Shown one piece after another: positions 1-10,594 of a DNA stretch of 32,171 nucleotides; within the stretch, counting starts at the first letter, position 1, and each line of letters opens with the position of its first letter. Position numbers and translations under genes: made by a program. The notes under the pieces were generated by a model that worked only from the letters and a program-made list of their open reading frames with translations, had not been told where the DNA came from and did not search any database. The stretch covers positions 1 to 32,171 of the forward strand of contig JANXXE010000078.1 of assembly GCA_025350815.1 (NCBI GenBank), read 5' to 3'. The stretch comes from Myxococcales bacterium (GTDB lineage Bacteria > Myxococcota_A > Polyangia > Fen-1088).

Positions 1-3
1 CGC

Positions 4-1724
<1,721 letters not shown>

Positions 1725-1728
<4 letters not shown>

Positions 1729-2780
1729 CCGACCTGGACCTCCTTGACGTGGTGGGCGCGCCAGTCGGGATCGCCGACCTTGCGCGCCGCCGCCTTGGCG
1801 AAATACGCGGGCAAGGCTTCGGATTTGCGTTCCAGCAGACTTTCCCAGCCGAAGGCGTCCGCGGCCAACGAATCGGTCGACGCGACAACGGTATTCCCGA
1901 GCTTGACGTCGCTGAGGCTGCCGCCCGTCGGGCCGCTGCGAAACAGCACCCGACTGCCGTCCAGCAGCACGAACGTGGGCCGCAGCATCAGCGCCAGATC
2001 CGCGATGATGCCGTGAATGTCCTGGTGAAACTGATTGCGCCGCCCGCCCAGCAAGCCGTACCAGTTCTTCGTCGTCATCGACGCGCGGCACAGGTTGTGA
2101 TCTTTGACCGGTGCGACGCCGATGACCTTGTTGGCCCCCTTGAAGGGGCGCCAAAAGAAGGGCCAGCGTTCAATCCAGGTGGCACCCGCGACGTTCAGCA
2201 TCTCAAATTCACCGGCCGACGGCAGGAAGACCCGCGCGCCCGCGGCGACTGCCGCCTGCTGGATACCAGTGCGCGCAAAACAGCTTTGCGGCGATTCGAT
2301 GGGATTGTCGGCGACACGCACCTCGGCGGCGCCCGCCTCGCGCACCAGATGAATCAGCGCGGTCAGCACCTCGGGATGCGTCGTCGCGCCCAACACCGCC
2401 GGACGTTCGAAGGCAACATTCGGCTTCACGACAACGACGTCGCCACGCTGGACGAAGCGGCCCATCCCGCCGATGGCATCGACCGCCGCGCGCACCATGG
2501 GGCCTATCCGTGAGCCGTGCGCCACGCCCAGATAGGGCAGCGTGGCATGCGGCGCGACCGAGAAGCCGCCCGGGGGCAGGCGCAATGCTGGCGTCTGCGG
2601 TTTGCCCCGCTCACCGTCGGGATCGCGCAGTGACAACGGCCAGCCGGGCGGTGCCAGGCTGACGTACCCCGCCCCGGCCGTGACCCCCGCGACGATGGCG
2701 GCCTGCTTGAGAAACAAGCGGCGCTCTTGCCCGCGGTGCTCGATCAGTTGGGCGCCGATATCCGGGCTTTCAGTGGTCAC
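1725..2780 (-). CDS. Tat-exported DUF362 domain protein
   Basis: This 351-residue protein carries a twin-arginine signal (R20-R21-L-F-L-K, then a hydrophobic stretch to about residue 40), so it is probably exported folded. The rest matches DUF362, with the typical phrases GDVVVVKPN (about 113-121) and THPEVL soon after. Some DUF362 proteins carry ferredoxin domains, but this one has no Cys clusters; they are instead on the next gene, with which it overlaps by 4 bp. It starts with GTG at 2780, inside the end of the upstream gene (11 bp overlap). The likely role is as an extracytoplasmic partner of the polyferredoxin. DUF362 chemistry is not established, so no reaction is assigned. Confidence 0.87.
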
Positions 2781-3897
2781 CGTTGTCCCCCTTTTTGCTG
2801 GGCACCACCGCTGGCCGCGCCCTTTGCTTGAGTTCCGGCGATGCTTTTGAAAAGGCGTCTTTCAGCCGACCGAGTTCGCGCGTGACCACACTGTCGTCCG
2901 CCGCCCCGTGCACGCCAATCACCCAGCGTTCGGTCGACCGCACAGCGGCCAGCGTGCCCAAAAAGCGATCTTTCACCAGCGATGCACCGATGGGCTCGCC
3001 CATTTCCAGGAAACCCGCCCGCAGCTTGGTGGCCAGCTTGGCCGCGTCCGCGGCGCTGTTGCGGGCAATTACGAACACCTCGAGATCATCGCTATTGCCG
3101 CCCGGCCGCACCGTCCACACGTCGCGGCCCGCCGCTTGCGAAAACGCGTTCTCGGCAAAATAGGCGATTTTTCCAGGGTCGATGCCCATCTGCCCGACGA
3201 ACAAGGCGAAGGCCCAGGGCAGCGATTCGCCCTTCACACCGGCGGTCAGGGCCTCGCCCAACACCTGCAACTTCTGCGTCACGGCGGTCGTTTCGTCGGA
3301 ACCAATGACCCGGATGTAGTAGGGCCCGCGCGCGAGGTACAGCGCATTTCGATCGACATGCTGCAATCCCGAATCGGTGACTTGCGGGCTGATGCCCGGC
3401 GCGCGTTCGCCCCCGTAGGCGCCCAGGGCGTTTGCGACCGCACCCAGATCGTAAAGCTCGACATCGACGGTGGTCGCGGGATCTTTGTCGCTGACCAGCA
3501 ACACGCCATACAGGCGACGAAAGCCGAACGACTTGAAATAATCCGCGCGACCGTCGATCTTCACGTACAGGTTGTCCGCGTCGAACTGGGTCATCTTGTC
3601 CTCGTGCCAACCCGCCCCCGCCAGATTGGGCGGCAGCGGACCCCGGTCGACGGCGGGTGCGACGCGGGCTGGCGCCGGGGCAGGCAGCGACGACGTCCCG
3701 TCGGCCGGCTTCAACAGGGCCGTCCCGTCGGAAAATAGATCAGGATCGACGGGATGGCTGCCCTTCCAGACGACCCACGCCGTCAGTGCGCCCATCAGAC
3801 CCAGCGTCACCAGGCCCCAGCGCACCTCGGTCAGCGAATACCGGCGCCGGTAATGGCGGAAGCCATCCCGGATCAGCAGCCTGTCTTCGTCATCCAC
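2770..3897 (-). CDS. DUF6599-like membrane-anchored protein
   Basis: This is the first gene of the three-gene minus-strand operon (375 residues). A short basic N-terminus is followed by one membrane segment (about residues 24-45), a proline/alanine-rich linker and a long extracytoplasmic part. That part contains a [20 protein letters not shown]-type region and an alternating strand pattern that I associate with DUF6599. I chose the GTG at 3897 because the frame upstream is low-complexity and a TATACT box lies 7 nt before this codon. The 3' end overlaps the DUF362 gene by 11 bp. The function is unknown. The anchoring and operon suggest an extracytoplasmic accessory of the Fe-S module. The DUF6599 name is from memory and moderately sure. 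Confidence 0.75.
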   Translation of the reverse strand: MDDEDRLLIRDGFRHYRRRYSLTEVRWGLVTLGLMGALTAWVVWKGSHPVDPDLFSDGTALLKPADGTSSLPAPAPARVAPAVDRGPLPPNLAGAGWHEDKMTQFDADNLYVKIDGRADYFKSFGFRRLYGVLLVSDKDPATTVDVELYDLGAVANALGAYGGERAPGISPQVTDSGLQHVDRNALYLARGPYYIRVIGSDETTAVTQKLQVLGEALTAGVKGESLPWAFALFVGQMGIDPGKIAYFAENAFSQAAGRDVWTVRPGGNSDDLEVFVIARNSAADAAKLATKLRAGFLEMGEPIGASLVKDRFLGTLAAVRSTERWVIGVHGAADDSVVTRELGRLKDAFSKASPELKQRARPAVVPSKKGDNGDH

Positions 3898-3904
3898 GGC
3901 GCGC

Positions 3905-3910
3905 AGTATA
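3905..3910 (-). promoter_or_regulatory. -10 box (TATACT) for the redox operon
   Basis: TATACT on the minus strand matches the sigma-70 -10 consensus at 5 of 6 positions and lies 7 nt before the GTG at 3897. Transcription would begin at or next to the start codon. No clear -35 box is visible. Confidence 0.5.
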
Positions 3911-4055
3911 GCCCCGCCGCTAAACCGAGGCGATGACGCCGGGGCGACGCCGCCGGGCCGTCCCCCTGCCGCCGGCCTCCTGCCCGCCGTGCGCCGGGCC
4001 ACGCCGTGCGCCCAGTTGGCGCCGGGCCCGCGCCGTAGTAAACAGCGACGCCTTC

Positions 4056-5678
4056 GTGATTCGCCTCGACGCCATCAGCAAGCAGCACGGCCCGCAAATC
4101 CTATTTGTCGAGGCGGCGGCCGCGCTTTATCGCGGCGAAAAGGTGGGTCTGGTCGGCCCCAACGGCGCCGGCAAGTCCACCATCTTCCGCATGATCATGA
4201 AGGAGGAATCCCCTGACGAGGGGCAAATCTCGGTCGATCGCGGCGTGACCATCGGCTACTTCAGCCAGGACGTCGGCGAAATGGCGGGCGAGCCGGCAGT
4301 GGCCACCACCATGGCGGGTGCGGGCGCAGTCTCGGAGGTCGCCGCCGAGCTGAAAGAACTGGAGTTTGCGCTGGCGGATCCCGCGCGCGCCGACGAGATG
4401 GAACAGTTGGTCCAGCGCTTTGGCGACGTGCAGGCACGCTTCGACGAACTGGGCGGCTATGCCCTGGAGGCACGGGCGCGGGAGATCCTGGCCGGCCTGG
4501 GCTTTTCCCAACAAATGATGGATGGCGACGTCGGCGCGCTGTCCGGTGGCTGGAAGATGCGGGTCGCCCTGGCGCGCATCCTGCTGATGCGACCCGACGC
4601 GATGCTGCTGGACGAGCCGTCGAACCACCTGGATCTGGAATCCATCATCTGGCTGGAAGGTTTTCTCAAGGACTACGACGGCGCGGTCCTGATGACCTCG
4701 CACGATCGCGAATTCATGAACCGCGTGGTCAGCAAGATCATCGAGATCGACGGCGGCGCGCTGACGACCTACTCGGGCAACTACGACTTCTACGAAAAAC
4801 AGCGCGCCATTGGCGAGGTACAGGCCGAGGCGCAGTACGCGCGGCAGCAGGCGATGCTGGCCAAGGAGATGCGCTTCATCGAGCGTTTCAAGGCGCAGGC
4901 GGCCAAGGCGGCGCAGGTGCAGTCGCGGGTCAAGAAGCTGGACAAGATCGAGAAGGTCGAGCCGCCCAAACGCCGCAAGACGCTGGAATTCGATTTCCCG
5001 TCACCCCCGCGTTCGGGTGAAGACGTCGTGAAGATCGAAAACGCCTGCAAGAGTTACGGCACACGCGTGATTTACGACGGGCTGAACCTGATGATTCGCC
5101 GCAAGAACCGCTGGGCCATCATGGGCGTCAACGGCGCCGGCAAATCGACGCTGCTGAAACTACTGGCCGGTGAAATCGCGCCCGACGCGGGCGGCGTCAC
5201 CCTGGGGGCCAGCGTCAAGCTGGGCTACTTCGCGCAGCATTCGATGGAGCTGCTGGATCCCGCGAAGACCGTCTGGCAAACGCTGGAGGATTCGTTCCCA
5301 CTGGCGTCCGTCGGAACGTTGCGATCGCTGGCGGGCTGCTTTGGCTTTTCGGGAGACGACATCGAGAAGAGCTGTCGGATTCTTTCAGGCGGCGAAAAGG
5401 CGCGCCTGGTTCTGGCCCGCATCATGTACGACCGCCCCAACTTCCTGGTGCTGGACGAGCCGACCAATCACCTGGACATGGCGACCAAGGAAATGCTGGT
5501 GCGCGCGCTGGGCGATTTCGACGGCACGATGGTCTTCGTCTCCCACGATCGCCAGTTCCTGGCCAAGCTGTCGAACCGCGTGCTTGAACTGACCCACGAG
5601 GGCGTCGTGCCCTACAACGGCGGCTACGTCGAATACGTCGCCCGCAGCGGCCACGAAGCCCCCGGCCTGCGAACCTAG
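4056..5678 (+). CDS. ABC-F family ATPase
   Basis: This 540-residue soluble protein has two ABC ATPase domains and no membrane segment, the ABC-F architecture; these proteins act on ribosomes in translation or antibiotic protection. Domain 1 has Walker A GPNGAGKST (34-42), signature LSGGWKMR and Walker B with LLDEPSNHLD. A basic, coiled inter-domain linker rich in Ala, Gln and Lys follows. Domain 2 repeats the set with GVNGAGKST, LSGGEKAR and VLDEPTNHLD. The GTG at 4056 gives an N-terminus VIRLDAISKQHG that fits the family; the longer open frame back to 3933 is not protein-like. It ends in a CTAG shared with the convergent yhbY-like gene. The ABC-F subgroup is not determined. Confidence 0.93.
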   Translation: MIRLDAISKQHGPQILFVEAAAALYRGEKVGLVGPNGAGKSTIFRMIMKEESPDEGQISVDRGVTIGYFSQDVGEMAGEPAVATTMAGAGAVSEVAAELKELEFALADPARADEMEQLVQRFGDVQARFDELGGYALEARAREILAGLGFSQQMMDGDVGALSGGWKMRVALARILLMRPDAMLLDEPSNHLDLESIIWLEGFLKDYDGAVLMTSHDREFMNRVVSKIIEIDGGALTTYSGNYDFYEKQRAIGEVQAEAQYARQQAMLAKEMRFIERFKAQAAKAAQVQSRVKKLDKIEKVEPPKRRKTLEFDFPSPPRSGEDVVKIENACKSYGTRVIYDGLNLMIRRKNRWAIMGVNGAGKSTLLKLLAGEIAPDAGGVTLGASVKLGYFAQHSMELLDPAKTVWQTLEDSFPLASVGTLRSLAGCFGFSGDDIEKSCRILSGGEKARLVLARIMYDRPNFLVLDEPTNHLDMATKEMLVRALGDFDGTMVFVSHDRQFLAKLSNRVLELTHEGVVPYNGGYVEYVARSGHEAPGLRT

Positions 5679-5983
5679 AGATCGCGCGGGTCGATGCGGC
5701 CTTCGAACTGCGGCCGGTCGGGGTGGCACTTGTAGACCAGGATCGTGCGGCCGAGGACTTGCACCACTTGAACGCCCGGCTCGCGCGCCAGGGCGTCCGC
5801 GACACTGAAGCGGCTTTCGGGGTTTTCGCCGACCAGCTTCACCTTGACCAGTTCGTGATCCAGCAGGGCCTGCCCCAACTGCGTGACCACTGCCGGCGTC
5901 AGGCCCTCTTTGCCGATCTGCACCAGCGGCGTCAGGCCGTGGCCGTGGCCGCGCAGCGATCGGCGCAGCTTGGTCGAGGGCAT
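5675..5983 (-). CDS. yhbY: YhbY family RNA-binding protein (CRM domain)
   Basis: This small protein (102 residues from the ATG at 5983) has the single CRM domain of YhbY, a protein associated with large-ribosomal-subunit assembly. The start MPSTKLRRSLRGHGHGLTPL aligns with the N-terminus of E. coli YhbY. The motif QIGKEGLT and the later HELVKVKL and GRTILVYK blocks are family hallmarks. An in-frame GTG at 6019 would add 12 residues, so the start is not certain. The stop codon overlaps that of the ABC-F gene in a CTAG tetranucleotide. Confidence 0.88.
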   Translation of the reverse strand: MPSTKLRRSLRGHGHGLTPLVQIGKEGLTPAVVTQLGQALLDHELVKVKLVGENPESRFSVADALAREPGVQVVQVLGRTILVYKCHPDRPQFEGRIDPRDL

Positions 5984-6069
5984 CAGGGCTCGCTTCTTGG
6001 GACTGGTCGTTGCTGTCACGGCACCTGCGTGGTTACCACGAAAGACGTCGCCCCCCTACCGGTTCTGCG

Positions 6070-6075
6070 TACACT
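6070..6075 (+). promoter_or_regulatory. -10 box (TACACT) before the sugar isomerase gene
   Basis: TACACT lies 8 nt before the ATG at 6084, with no Shine-Dalgarno sequence between them. The same hexamer and spacing recurs before the ATG at 23738. No -35 box is obvious. Confidence 0.45.
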
Positions 6076-6083
6076 ATCGTCCC

Positions 6084-6995
6084 ATGACAACACCCCTCGT
6101 TCCCTCGCGGCGAAAATTCGTTCAACAGGCCGGGACGGCGGCGCTGGCGGCGGCCGTTGCGACGGCGCCCGGGCGCCCCACCCGCGCGGCTGGCAATCCC
6201 CTGGCACTGCGCAAGGCGGTGAAGTACGGGATGATCAACATTCCCGGTGGCTCGGTGCTGGACCGTTTCGCCCTGGTGAAATCCCTGGGCTTCGAGGGCG
6301 TTGAACTGGACAGCCCGTTCGAGATCGATCGCGCCGAGGTCTGCCGCGCGCGCGACAAGACGGGCATCGTCATCCACGGCGTCGTCGATTCCATCCACTG
6401 GAAGATTCGCCTGTCGGATCCTGACCCCGCCGTGCGCACGCAGGGGCTGGACGGCCTGAAGACGGCGATGGGCGATGCCAAGCTGTACGGCGCGTCGACG
6501 GTGTTGCTGGTTCCCGGCAAGGTGACGGACAAAGAGACCGAGAATTTTCAGCAGGTCTACGAACGTTCGCAGATCGAGATCCGGAAGATCCTGCCGCTGG
6601 CGCGCAAGCTGGACGTCAAGATCGCGATCGAGGTGGTGTGGAACGACTTCATCACCAACGCCGAACAGCTGGTCCAGTACATCGACGATTTTGGCGACCC
6701 GATCATTGGCGCCTATTTCGACGTCAGCAACATGATCAAGTACGGCGTTCCGCCCGCCGAATGGATCCGAAAGCTGGGCAAGCGCATGCTGAAGTTCGAT
6801 TTCAAGGGCTATAGCCACACCAAGAAGTGGGTGGCGATCGGCGACGGGGACGAAGACTGGCCCGAGGTCCGCAAGGCCCTCGGCGAGGTCGGCTACCGCG
6901 GGTGGGCCACGGCCGAAGTAAAGGGTGGCGGCGAGACCGAACTGCGCGACGTGGCCGCCCGCATGGACCGCGTGCTGGGCACGCAAGCGGGCTGA
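6084..6995 (+). CDS. Tat-exported sugar phosphate isomerase/epimerase-like TIM barrel
   Basis: This 303-residue protein begins with a twin-arginine signal (R9-R10-K-F-V, hydrophobic to about 28) and continues as an AP-endonuclease-2-type TIM barrel, the fold of xylose-isomerase-like epimerases. Expected metal-site acids sit at strand ends: E74, E183 (AIEVVWND), D213 (AYFDVSN) and E278 (ATAEVKGG). Proteins of this layout are often annotated as hydroxypyruvate isomerase-like or sugar epimerases, but the substrate cannot be read from sequence. The ATG at 6084 puts the RR motif near the N-terminus; the longer upstream frame overlaps the yhbY-like gene antisense and is rejected. It appears monocistronic and convergent with the MFS gene. 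Confidence 0.85.
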   Translation: MTTPLVPSRRKFVQQAGTAALAAAVATAPGRPTRAAGNPLALRKAVKYGMINIPGGSVLDRFALVKSLGFEGVELDSPFEIDRAEVCRARDKTGIVIHGVVDSIHWKIRLSDPDPAVRTQGLDGLKTAMGDAKLYGASTVLLVPGKVTDKETENFQQVYERSQIEIRKILPLARKLDVKIAIEVVWNDFITNAEQLVQYIDDFGDPIIGAYFDVSNMIKYGVPPAEWIRKLGKRMLKFDFKGYSHTKKWVAIGDGDEDWPEVRKALGEVGYRGWATAEVKGGGETELRDVAARMDRVLGTQAG

Positions 6996-7017
6996 GGGCG
7001 AGGGCTAAGGGCGAGAG

Positions 7018-8289
7018 TCAGACGGCCCGAACGCGCCCCAGATCGCCTATCAGCCACTGGACCGCGCAGAAGGCCAGCAAGTACATGCCCGAGCAAATCG
7101 CGAAGATGGGGCCGAACGAGAATTTCTGCACGACGTAGCCGATGCCAATCTGGCTGCACGCGCCGGCCAATCCCCCCAGCGCCCCGCCGAAGCCGGTGAC
7201 GGTGGCGATCACATGCCCCGGAAAGACCTCGACAGGCAAGGTGATGTTGCCCCAGGCCGCGTGCCCGAACATCAACCCGGCAACGGCCGCCAGCGCAAGG
7301 GCCGGGCTGCTGGCCCGCACGACGACGAGAGCCAGCAGCGGCATCGCGCAGGACACGACCAGCATGGTCGTCTTGCGCGCGCGGTTCACCGTCCAGCCGC
7401 AGCCCACCAGAATGCGGGGGATCGCCCCACTGCACAGGTTGCCGACGGTCAGCGCGACGTACGGGATCCAGCCGAACTTGGCCATGTCCGCCAGGCCGAA
7501 GCCGCGCGCTTCCTGCAGGTACTTCGGCACCCAGAAAATCAGGAAGTACGTCACCGGATCGGTCAGGAAACGCGCCAGGGCACAGCCCCAGGTCTCGCGC
7601 ATGCGCAGCAATCGACCGAGCGGCACGGCGGCCGGTCGCACCACCGGTCCATCGGCGACATCACCGGCTATCAGGCGGCGTTCGTCATCGCCGAGCCGTT
7701 TGTGATCCGCTGGCAACCGGTAGAACAGCACCCACACAATCATCCACACGAAGCCCAGCGCCCCTGTGATGACGAAGGCGGCGCGCCATCCAAGTGTCAG
7801 CGCGATGAACGAAACCAGCGGGGCCGCCACCGTGGCGCCAATCGCCGTGCCGGCGTTGAAGATGCCAATGGCCAGCGCTCGCTCGCGCATGGGGAACCAT
7901 TCGGACACCGCCTTGACGCCCGCCGGAATGTTGGCCGCCTCGGTCGCGCCCAGCAGAAAGCGAAACATACCCAACTGGAAGGCGGTTCGCGCAAGTCCGT
8001 GCATCATGTTCGACAACGACCACGCGGAAACGAAAATCATCAGACCGATGCGCGTACCCAATCTGTCGATCAGCCGCCCCCCGATGAGGTACATCACCGT
8101 GTAGCTCATCAGAAAGGCCGATGTGATGTACGAGTACTGGACCGTTGTCAGCCCCAGGTCCTTCTGGATGGTGGTGGCCAGGACCGACAGGGTCTGGCGA
8201 TCGAGGTAGTTCAGCTCGGTCGACAGACACAGAAGGACGGCGATGTACCAGCGGAGGTTCTTGATCGGCTTCGGCATGGGGCGGGTCAC
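7018..8289 (-). CDS. MFS transporter, ACS (anion:cation symporter)-like
   Basis: This 423-residue protein has about 12 membrane segments in two halves. The loop after helix 2 reads GGRLIDRLGTRIG, the MFS signature. The N-terminal region with LNYLDRQTLSV and the segment with RFLLGATEAANIPAGVKAVSEWFP are typical of the ACS family, which includes hexuronate, glucarate and similar carriers. It starts (GTG at 8289, or ATG at 8277) directly after the stop of nagA with no gap, so the two are surely co-transcribed. An amino-sugar or related sugar-acid substrate is a reasonable inference from the neighbour but is not shown by the sequence. Confidence 0.88.
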   Translation of the reverse strand: MTRPMPKPIKNLRWYIAVLLCLSTELNYLDRQTLSVLATTIQKDLGLTTVQYSYITSAFLMSYTVMYLIGGRLIDRLGTRIGLMIFVSAWSLSNMMHGLARTAFQLGMFRFLLGATEAANIPAGVKAVSEWFPMRERALAIGIFNAGTAIGATVAAPLVSFIALTLGWRAAFVITGALGFVWMIVWVLFYRLPADHKRLGDDERRLIAGDVADGPVVRPAAVPLGRLLRMRETWGCALARFLTDPVTYFLIFWVPKYLQEARGFGLADMAKFGWIPYVALTVGNLCSGAIPRILVGCGWTVNRARKTTMLVVSCAMPLLALVVVRASSPALALAAVAGLMFGHAAWGNITLPVEVFPGHVIATVTGFGGALGGLAGACSQIGIGYVVQKFSFGPIFAICSGMYLLAFCAVQWLIGDLGRVRAV

Positions 8290-9279
8290 CTATTCGCTGA
8301 CACTAGCGATTTCAAGGTGATGAGTCGAGACATCCCATAACGCGCGAACCCACCCCGCCGGCTGCAGGCCGAGGCTGCGCGCAGGCTGAACCGTCGCCAT
8401 CGGCAGCACCTGATCGAGCGGCAAGCCTGTGAACGCCACTGTCCGAGCCACCGCCGCATCCAGGGTCAGGGCCGAGCCCGCCAGGCCCCCGGTGCCCGCC
8501 ATCGACACGCGCCCCGACGCCGACAGCGCCACCTGCGCATCCCCCAGCGTGTACGAACCCGGCGGCTGCCGGGCGGCGGCGATGGCGTCCGTGACCAGCA
8601 CGGTCCGCGCCGCCGTCTTGGCCCGCACCATCACCTTGACCACCGATTCGGGCAGATGATGCCCGTCGACGATCAAGCAGGCGGTCAGACTGTCCGCCGC
8701 GAGTTGCTCCCACAGAATATTTTCGTGCCGGGGCAACATCGCAGCGCATCCGTTGCCAAGATGCGTGGACAGCGTCGCGCCCGCCGCCACGGCGTCCCGG
8801 ATTTGCGCGGGATTCGCCGCCGTGTGCCCGATGGCGACGCGCACGCCCTGCCCGACCAAATACTCGGTCAACGGCAACACCCCTGCGACCTCGGGGGCCA
8901 GTGTGACCAGGACGATGCGGCCACGCGCGGCTTCCTGGCGGCGCTTGAAATCATCGACCGAGGCGGCGACCAGATGCCGCGGCGGGTGCGCCCCCCGGGC
9001 CGCGTCCGCCAGGTAGGGCCCTTCCATATGGATGCCGACCAGCGCCGGATCGGGGCAGGCCGCCAGCACAGCCGCGCAGCGGGCAAATGACTCAAACGCC
9101 GATGTGATCAGCGTGGGCGCAAAGCGCGTCACACCCGTCGTGCGCATCGCCGCGATGGCCCGGACAAGATCGTCAGCGGTTAACTGCGGATCATTGAAAT
9201 CGACCCCGGCGAAACCATTGACCTGAAGGTCGAACAAACCCGGAAACGTGACCGGCACGGCGCCCATCGTGAGTACCAC
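8290..9279 (-). CDS. nagA: N-acetylglucosamine-6-phosphate deacetylase
   Basis: NagA removes the acetyl group from GlcNAc-6-phosphate in amino-sugar catabolism and wall recycling. The 329-residue protein has PGLFDLQVNGFAG (13-25), HMEGPYL with metal ligand E86, GHT (H152), THLGNG (H173), VDGHHLP and the catalytic aspartate D231 in VTDAIAAA. These match the E. coli metal and catalytic residues in order. It is shorter than the usual ~380 residues because the N-terminal beta-domain portion is nearly absent. The start may be GTG 9279 or ATG 9267; neither has a clear ribosome site. It is followed without gap by the MFS carrier. Confidence 0.9.
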   Translation of the reverse strand: MVLTMGAVPVTFPGLFDLQVNGFAGVDFNDPQLTADDLVRAIAAMRTTGVTRFAPTLITSAFESFARCAAVLAACPDPALVGIHMEGPYLADAARGAHPPRHLVAASVDDFKRRQEAARGRIVLVTLAPEVAGVLPLTEYLVGQGVRVAIGHTAANPAQIRDAVAAGATLSTHLGNGCAAMLPRHENILWEQLAADSLTACLIVDGHHLPESVVKVMVRAKTAARTVLVTDAIAAARQPPGSYTLGDAQVALSASGRVSMAGTGGLAGSALTLDAAVARTVAFTGLPLDQVLPMATVQPARSLGLQPAGWVRALWDVSTHHLEIASVSE

Positions 9280-9319
9280 GGTACACCAGGACCCGGGCGC
9301 TCAGAAGGCGGCCGGTTGC

Positions 9320-9553
9320 TCAGCGCGCGCCGCGGGTCGGACCCACTTTGCCCACGACATCGGCTGCCGTCGCAGCCACGGTGGCCCGTTTGAGCCACTG
9401 ATCGAGCCGCCCCTGGTCCCCGCACGACAGAATGCGGCGGCGCACCGCCGCGCCCACCACAACTCCGCGGGCCTCAAGGACGCGGAGAATGGCATGCGCC
9501 TCGCCCTCAAGCCGCCCCCGAGCCTCCCCTTCGGCCCTGCCCTCGGCCTAGCC
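9320..9553 (-). pseudogene. Severed C-terminal part of the Rpn-like gene
   Basis: Directly after the TAG at 9554-9556 the same frame continues as Gly, a second TAG (9548-9550), then about 75 codons to a TGA at 9320-9322. The segment starts with a Glu/Gly/Ala/Arg repeat linker (AEGRAEGEARG) and continues with AILRVLEARGVVV and VRRRILSCGDQGRLDQWL, which reads as a real protein tail. Repeat-rich linkers and such tails are usual at the C-terminus of these Rpn-like proteins. Restoring both stops to GAG (Glu) would give one reading frame of about 306 residues. Confidence 0.7.
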
Positions 9554-10240
9554 CTAGGCGACGAAATTCCGGCCGAAGGCACTCTTGTACGCGTAGTTCT
9601 TCAGGTCCATGGCTTCGAATTCCTTTCGCGCGGCATCCGACAGTGCCCCCAAAATCAGATCGTAGTACAGCATCCGCAACTCGTCACGCAGCTTCTCCGT
9701 TGCTCGCACCGCCGCCGTCGCCACCAGCGCCGCCCGCCGAGCGGGCAAGCGATTCCCGTGCGCCACGACCGAAAGAACGGCCAACTCTGGGTGAGGCATG
9801 CCGCTGTTGACCACGTCGATGACGGGCACAAGGTCGGGGCCGATCACGATTGGCGCGAAGGTCCATCCAGGTCCGCCCGGTACGGTCGCGCCTGCCCAGC
9901 GCGCGACTCTTTCATTCGGGGCGTACACCAACACGCACGTCGGGCAGCCCAGACGGGCCCGCAGGCTCGTCGCGTAATGCGGCCACGACAGGCGCTTCTT
10001 CGCGTCGACGCCCAACTGCACTTCCACGACCACGCCCAGAACTGGTGACTGGTCCCCCAGTACCACAACAAGATCCGCTCGGTACTCGGGCGGTGTCAGA
10101 TCTGCGAACGCAGCGGATTCAATTCGCGCCTGCGTGAAGGACGGCAGAGGCACGGACAGCGTATTGCCCAATAATTGTGCGGCCAGCATCGGACGCTGCC
10201 GGAACAGTTCGACAATTGCCTCATGGAAGACAGACGGCAT
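9554..10240 (-). CDS. Rpn-like PD-(D/E)XK-fold protein, truncated by amber codon
   Basis: The 228-residue product starts at the ATG at 10240 (MPSVFHEAIVELFRQRP). It has the pattern of recombination-promoting nuclease-like (Rpn/YhgA-type) PD-(D/E)XK proteins: YRADLVVVL, then VVVEVQLGVDAKKR, where D and E-x-Q would be the acidic and third positions of the nuclease core. CPTCVLVYAPNERVARWA and ELAVLSVVAHG are blocks I associate with a family abundant in myxobacteria. The frame is closed by TAG at the point where family members enter a repeat linker, and the missing tail follows in the same frame (9320-9553). The nuclease fold is intact, so a shortened protein could still be active. Function in the host is unknown. 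Confidence 0.78.
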   Translation of the reverse strand: MPSVFHEAIVELFRQRPMLAAQLLGNTLSVPLPSFTQARIESAAFADLTPPEYRADLVVVLGDQSPVLGVVVEVQLGVDAKKRLSWPHYATSLRARLGCPTCVLVYAPNERVARWAGATVPGGPGWTFAPIVIGPDLVPVIDVVNSGMPHPELAVLSVVAHGNRLPARRAALVATAAVRATEKLRDELRMLYYDLILGALSDAARKEFEAMDLKNYAYKSAFGRNFVA

Positions 10241-10594
10241 AGGCGCGGCCCGTCTTCGGCCGCCGCAGCCACGGGTTGCGCGACAGCGGCACGACAAGTC
10301 TCTGCAATCCGCCTGTATGTGGCCCACGACCTGGATTCGCAGTCTCCGCACTGCCGCCAGCCTCGGCGTGTCGCCCTTTGCGGCTGTGGGACCAGCGTCG
10401 GTCAGATGACCGATGCGGCCGGCACGCGCGGCAACGACGCTACACCCCCGGCGGACACCTGAAGGTTGCGACCACTACCAACGATGCGCCCGCCGCGGAC
10501 TCGCCGGGACCGGACTTGCCGGCGAACAGCCCTTAGAAAGAACCGTCGCCAGGATAAAGACGCAGCCCCGGCAGTTGTCGCATAATCGCGGCCC
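10241..10594. other. Intergenic region between divergent genes
   Basis: About 350 bp between the Rpn-like gene (minus) and the peptidase gene (plus). I see no convincing coding frame or RNA gene. It holds a 7-bp inverted repeat (TCGCCGG at 10501-10507, CCGGCGA at 10519-10525) and the CATAAT box just before the peptidase start. Confidence 0.5.
10581..10586 (+). promoter_or_regulatory. -10 box (CATAAT) before the M2 peptidase gene
   Basis: CATAAT matches the -10 consensus at 5 of 6 positions and lies 8 nt before the ATG at 10595, with no ribosome-binding site between. A leaderless transcript is likely. No good -35 box is seen. Confidence 0.5.

Noticed and set aside
1729-2154. N-terminal extension of the polyferredoxin to 2154
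   Set aside because: The extension is antisense-frame noise inside the DUF362 gene. The GTG at 1728 gives a normal NapH-like N-terminus and a GTGA overlap.
9320-10240. Amber suppression or recoding across the Rpn-like gene
   Set aside because: TAG ends several ordinary genes in the window, and no suppressor or selenocysteine-like signal is visible. Mutation is the simpler explanation, though unproven.
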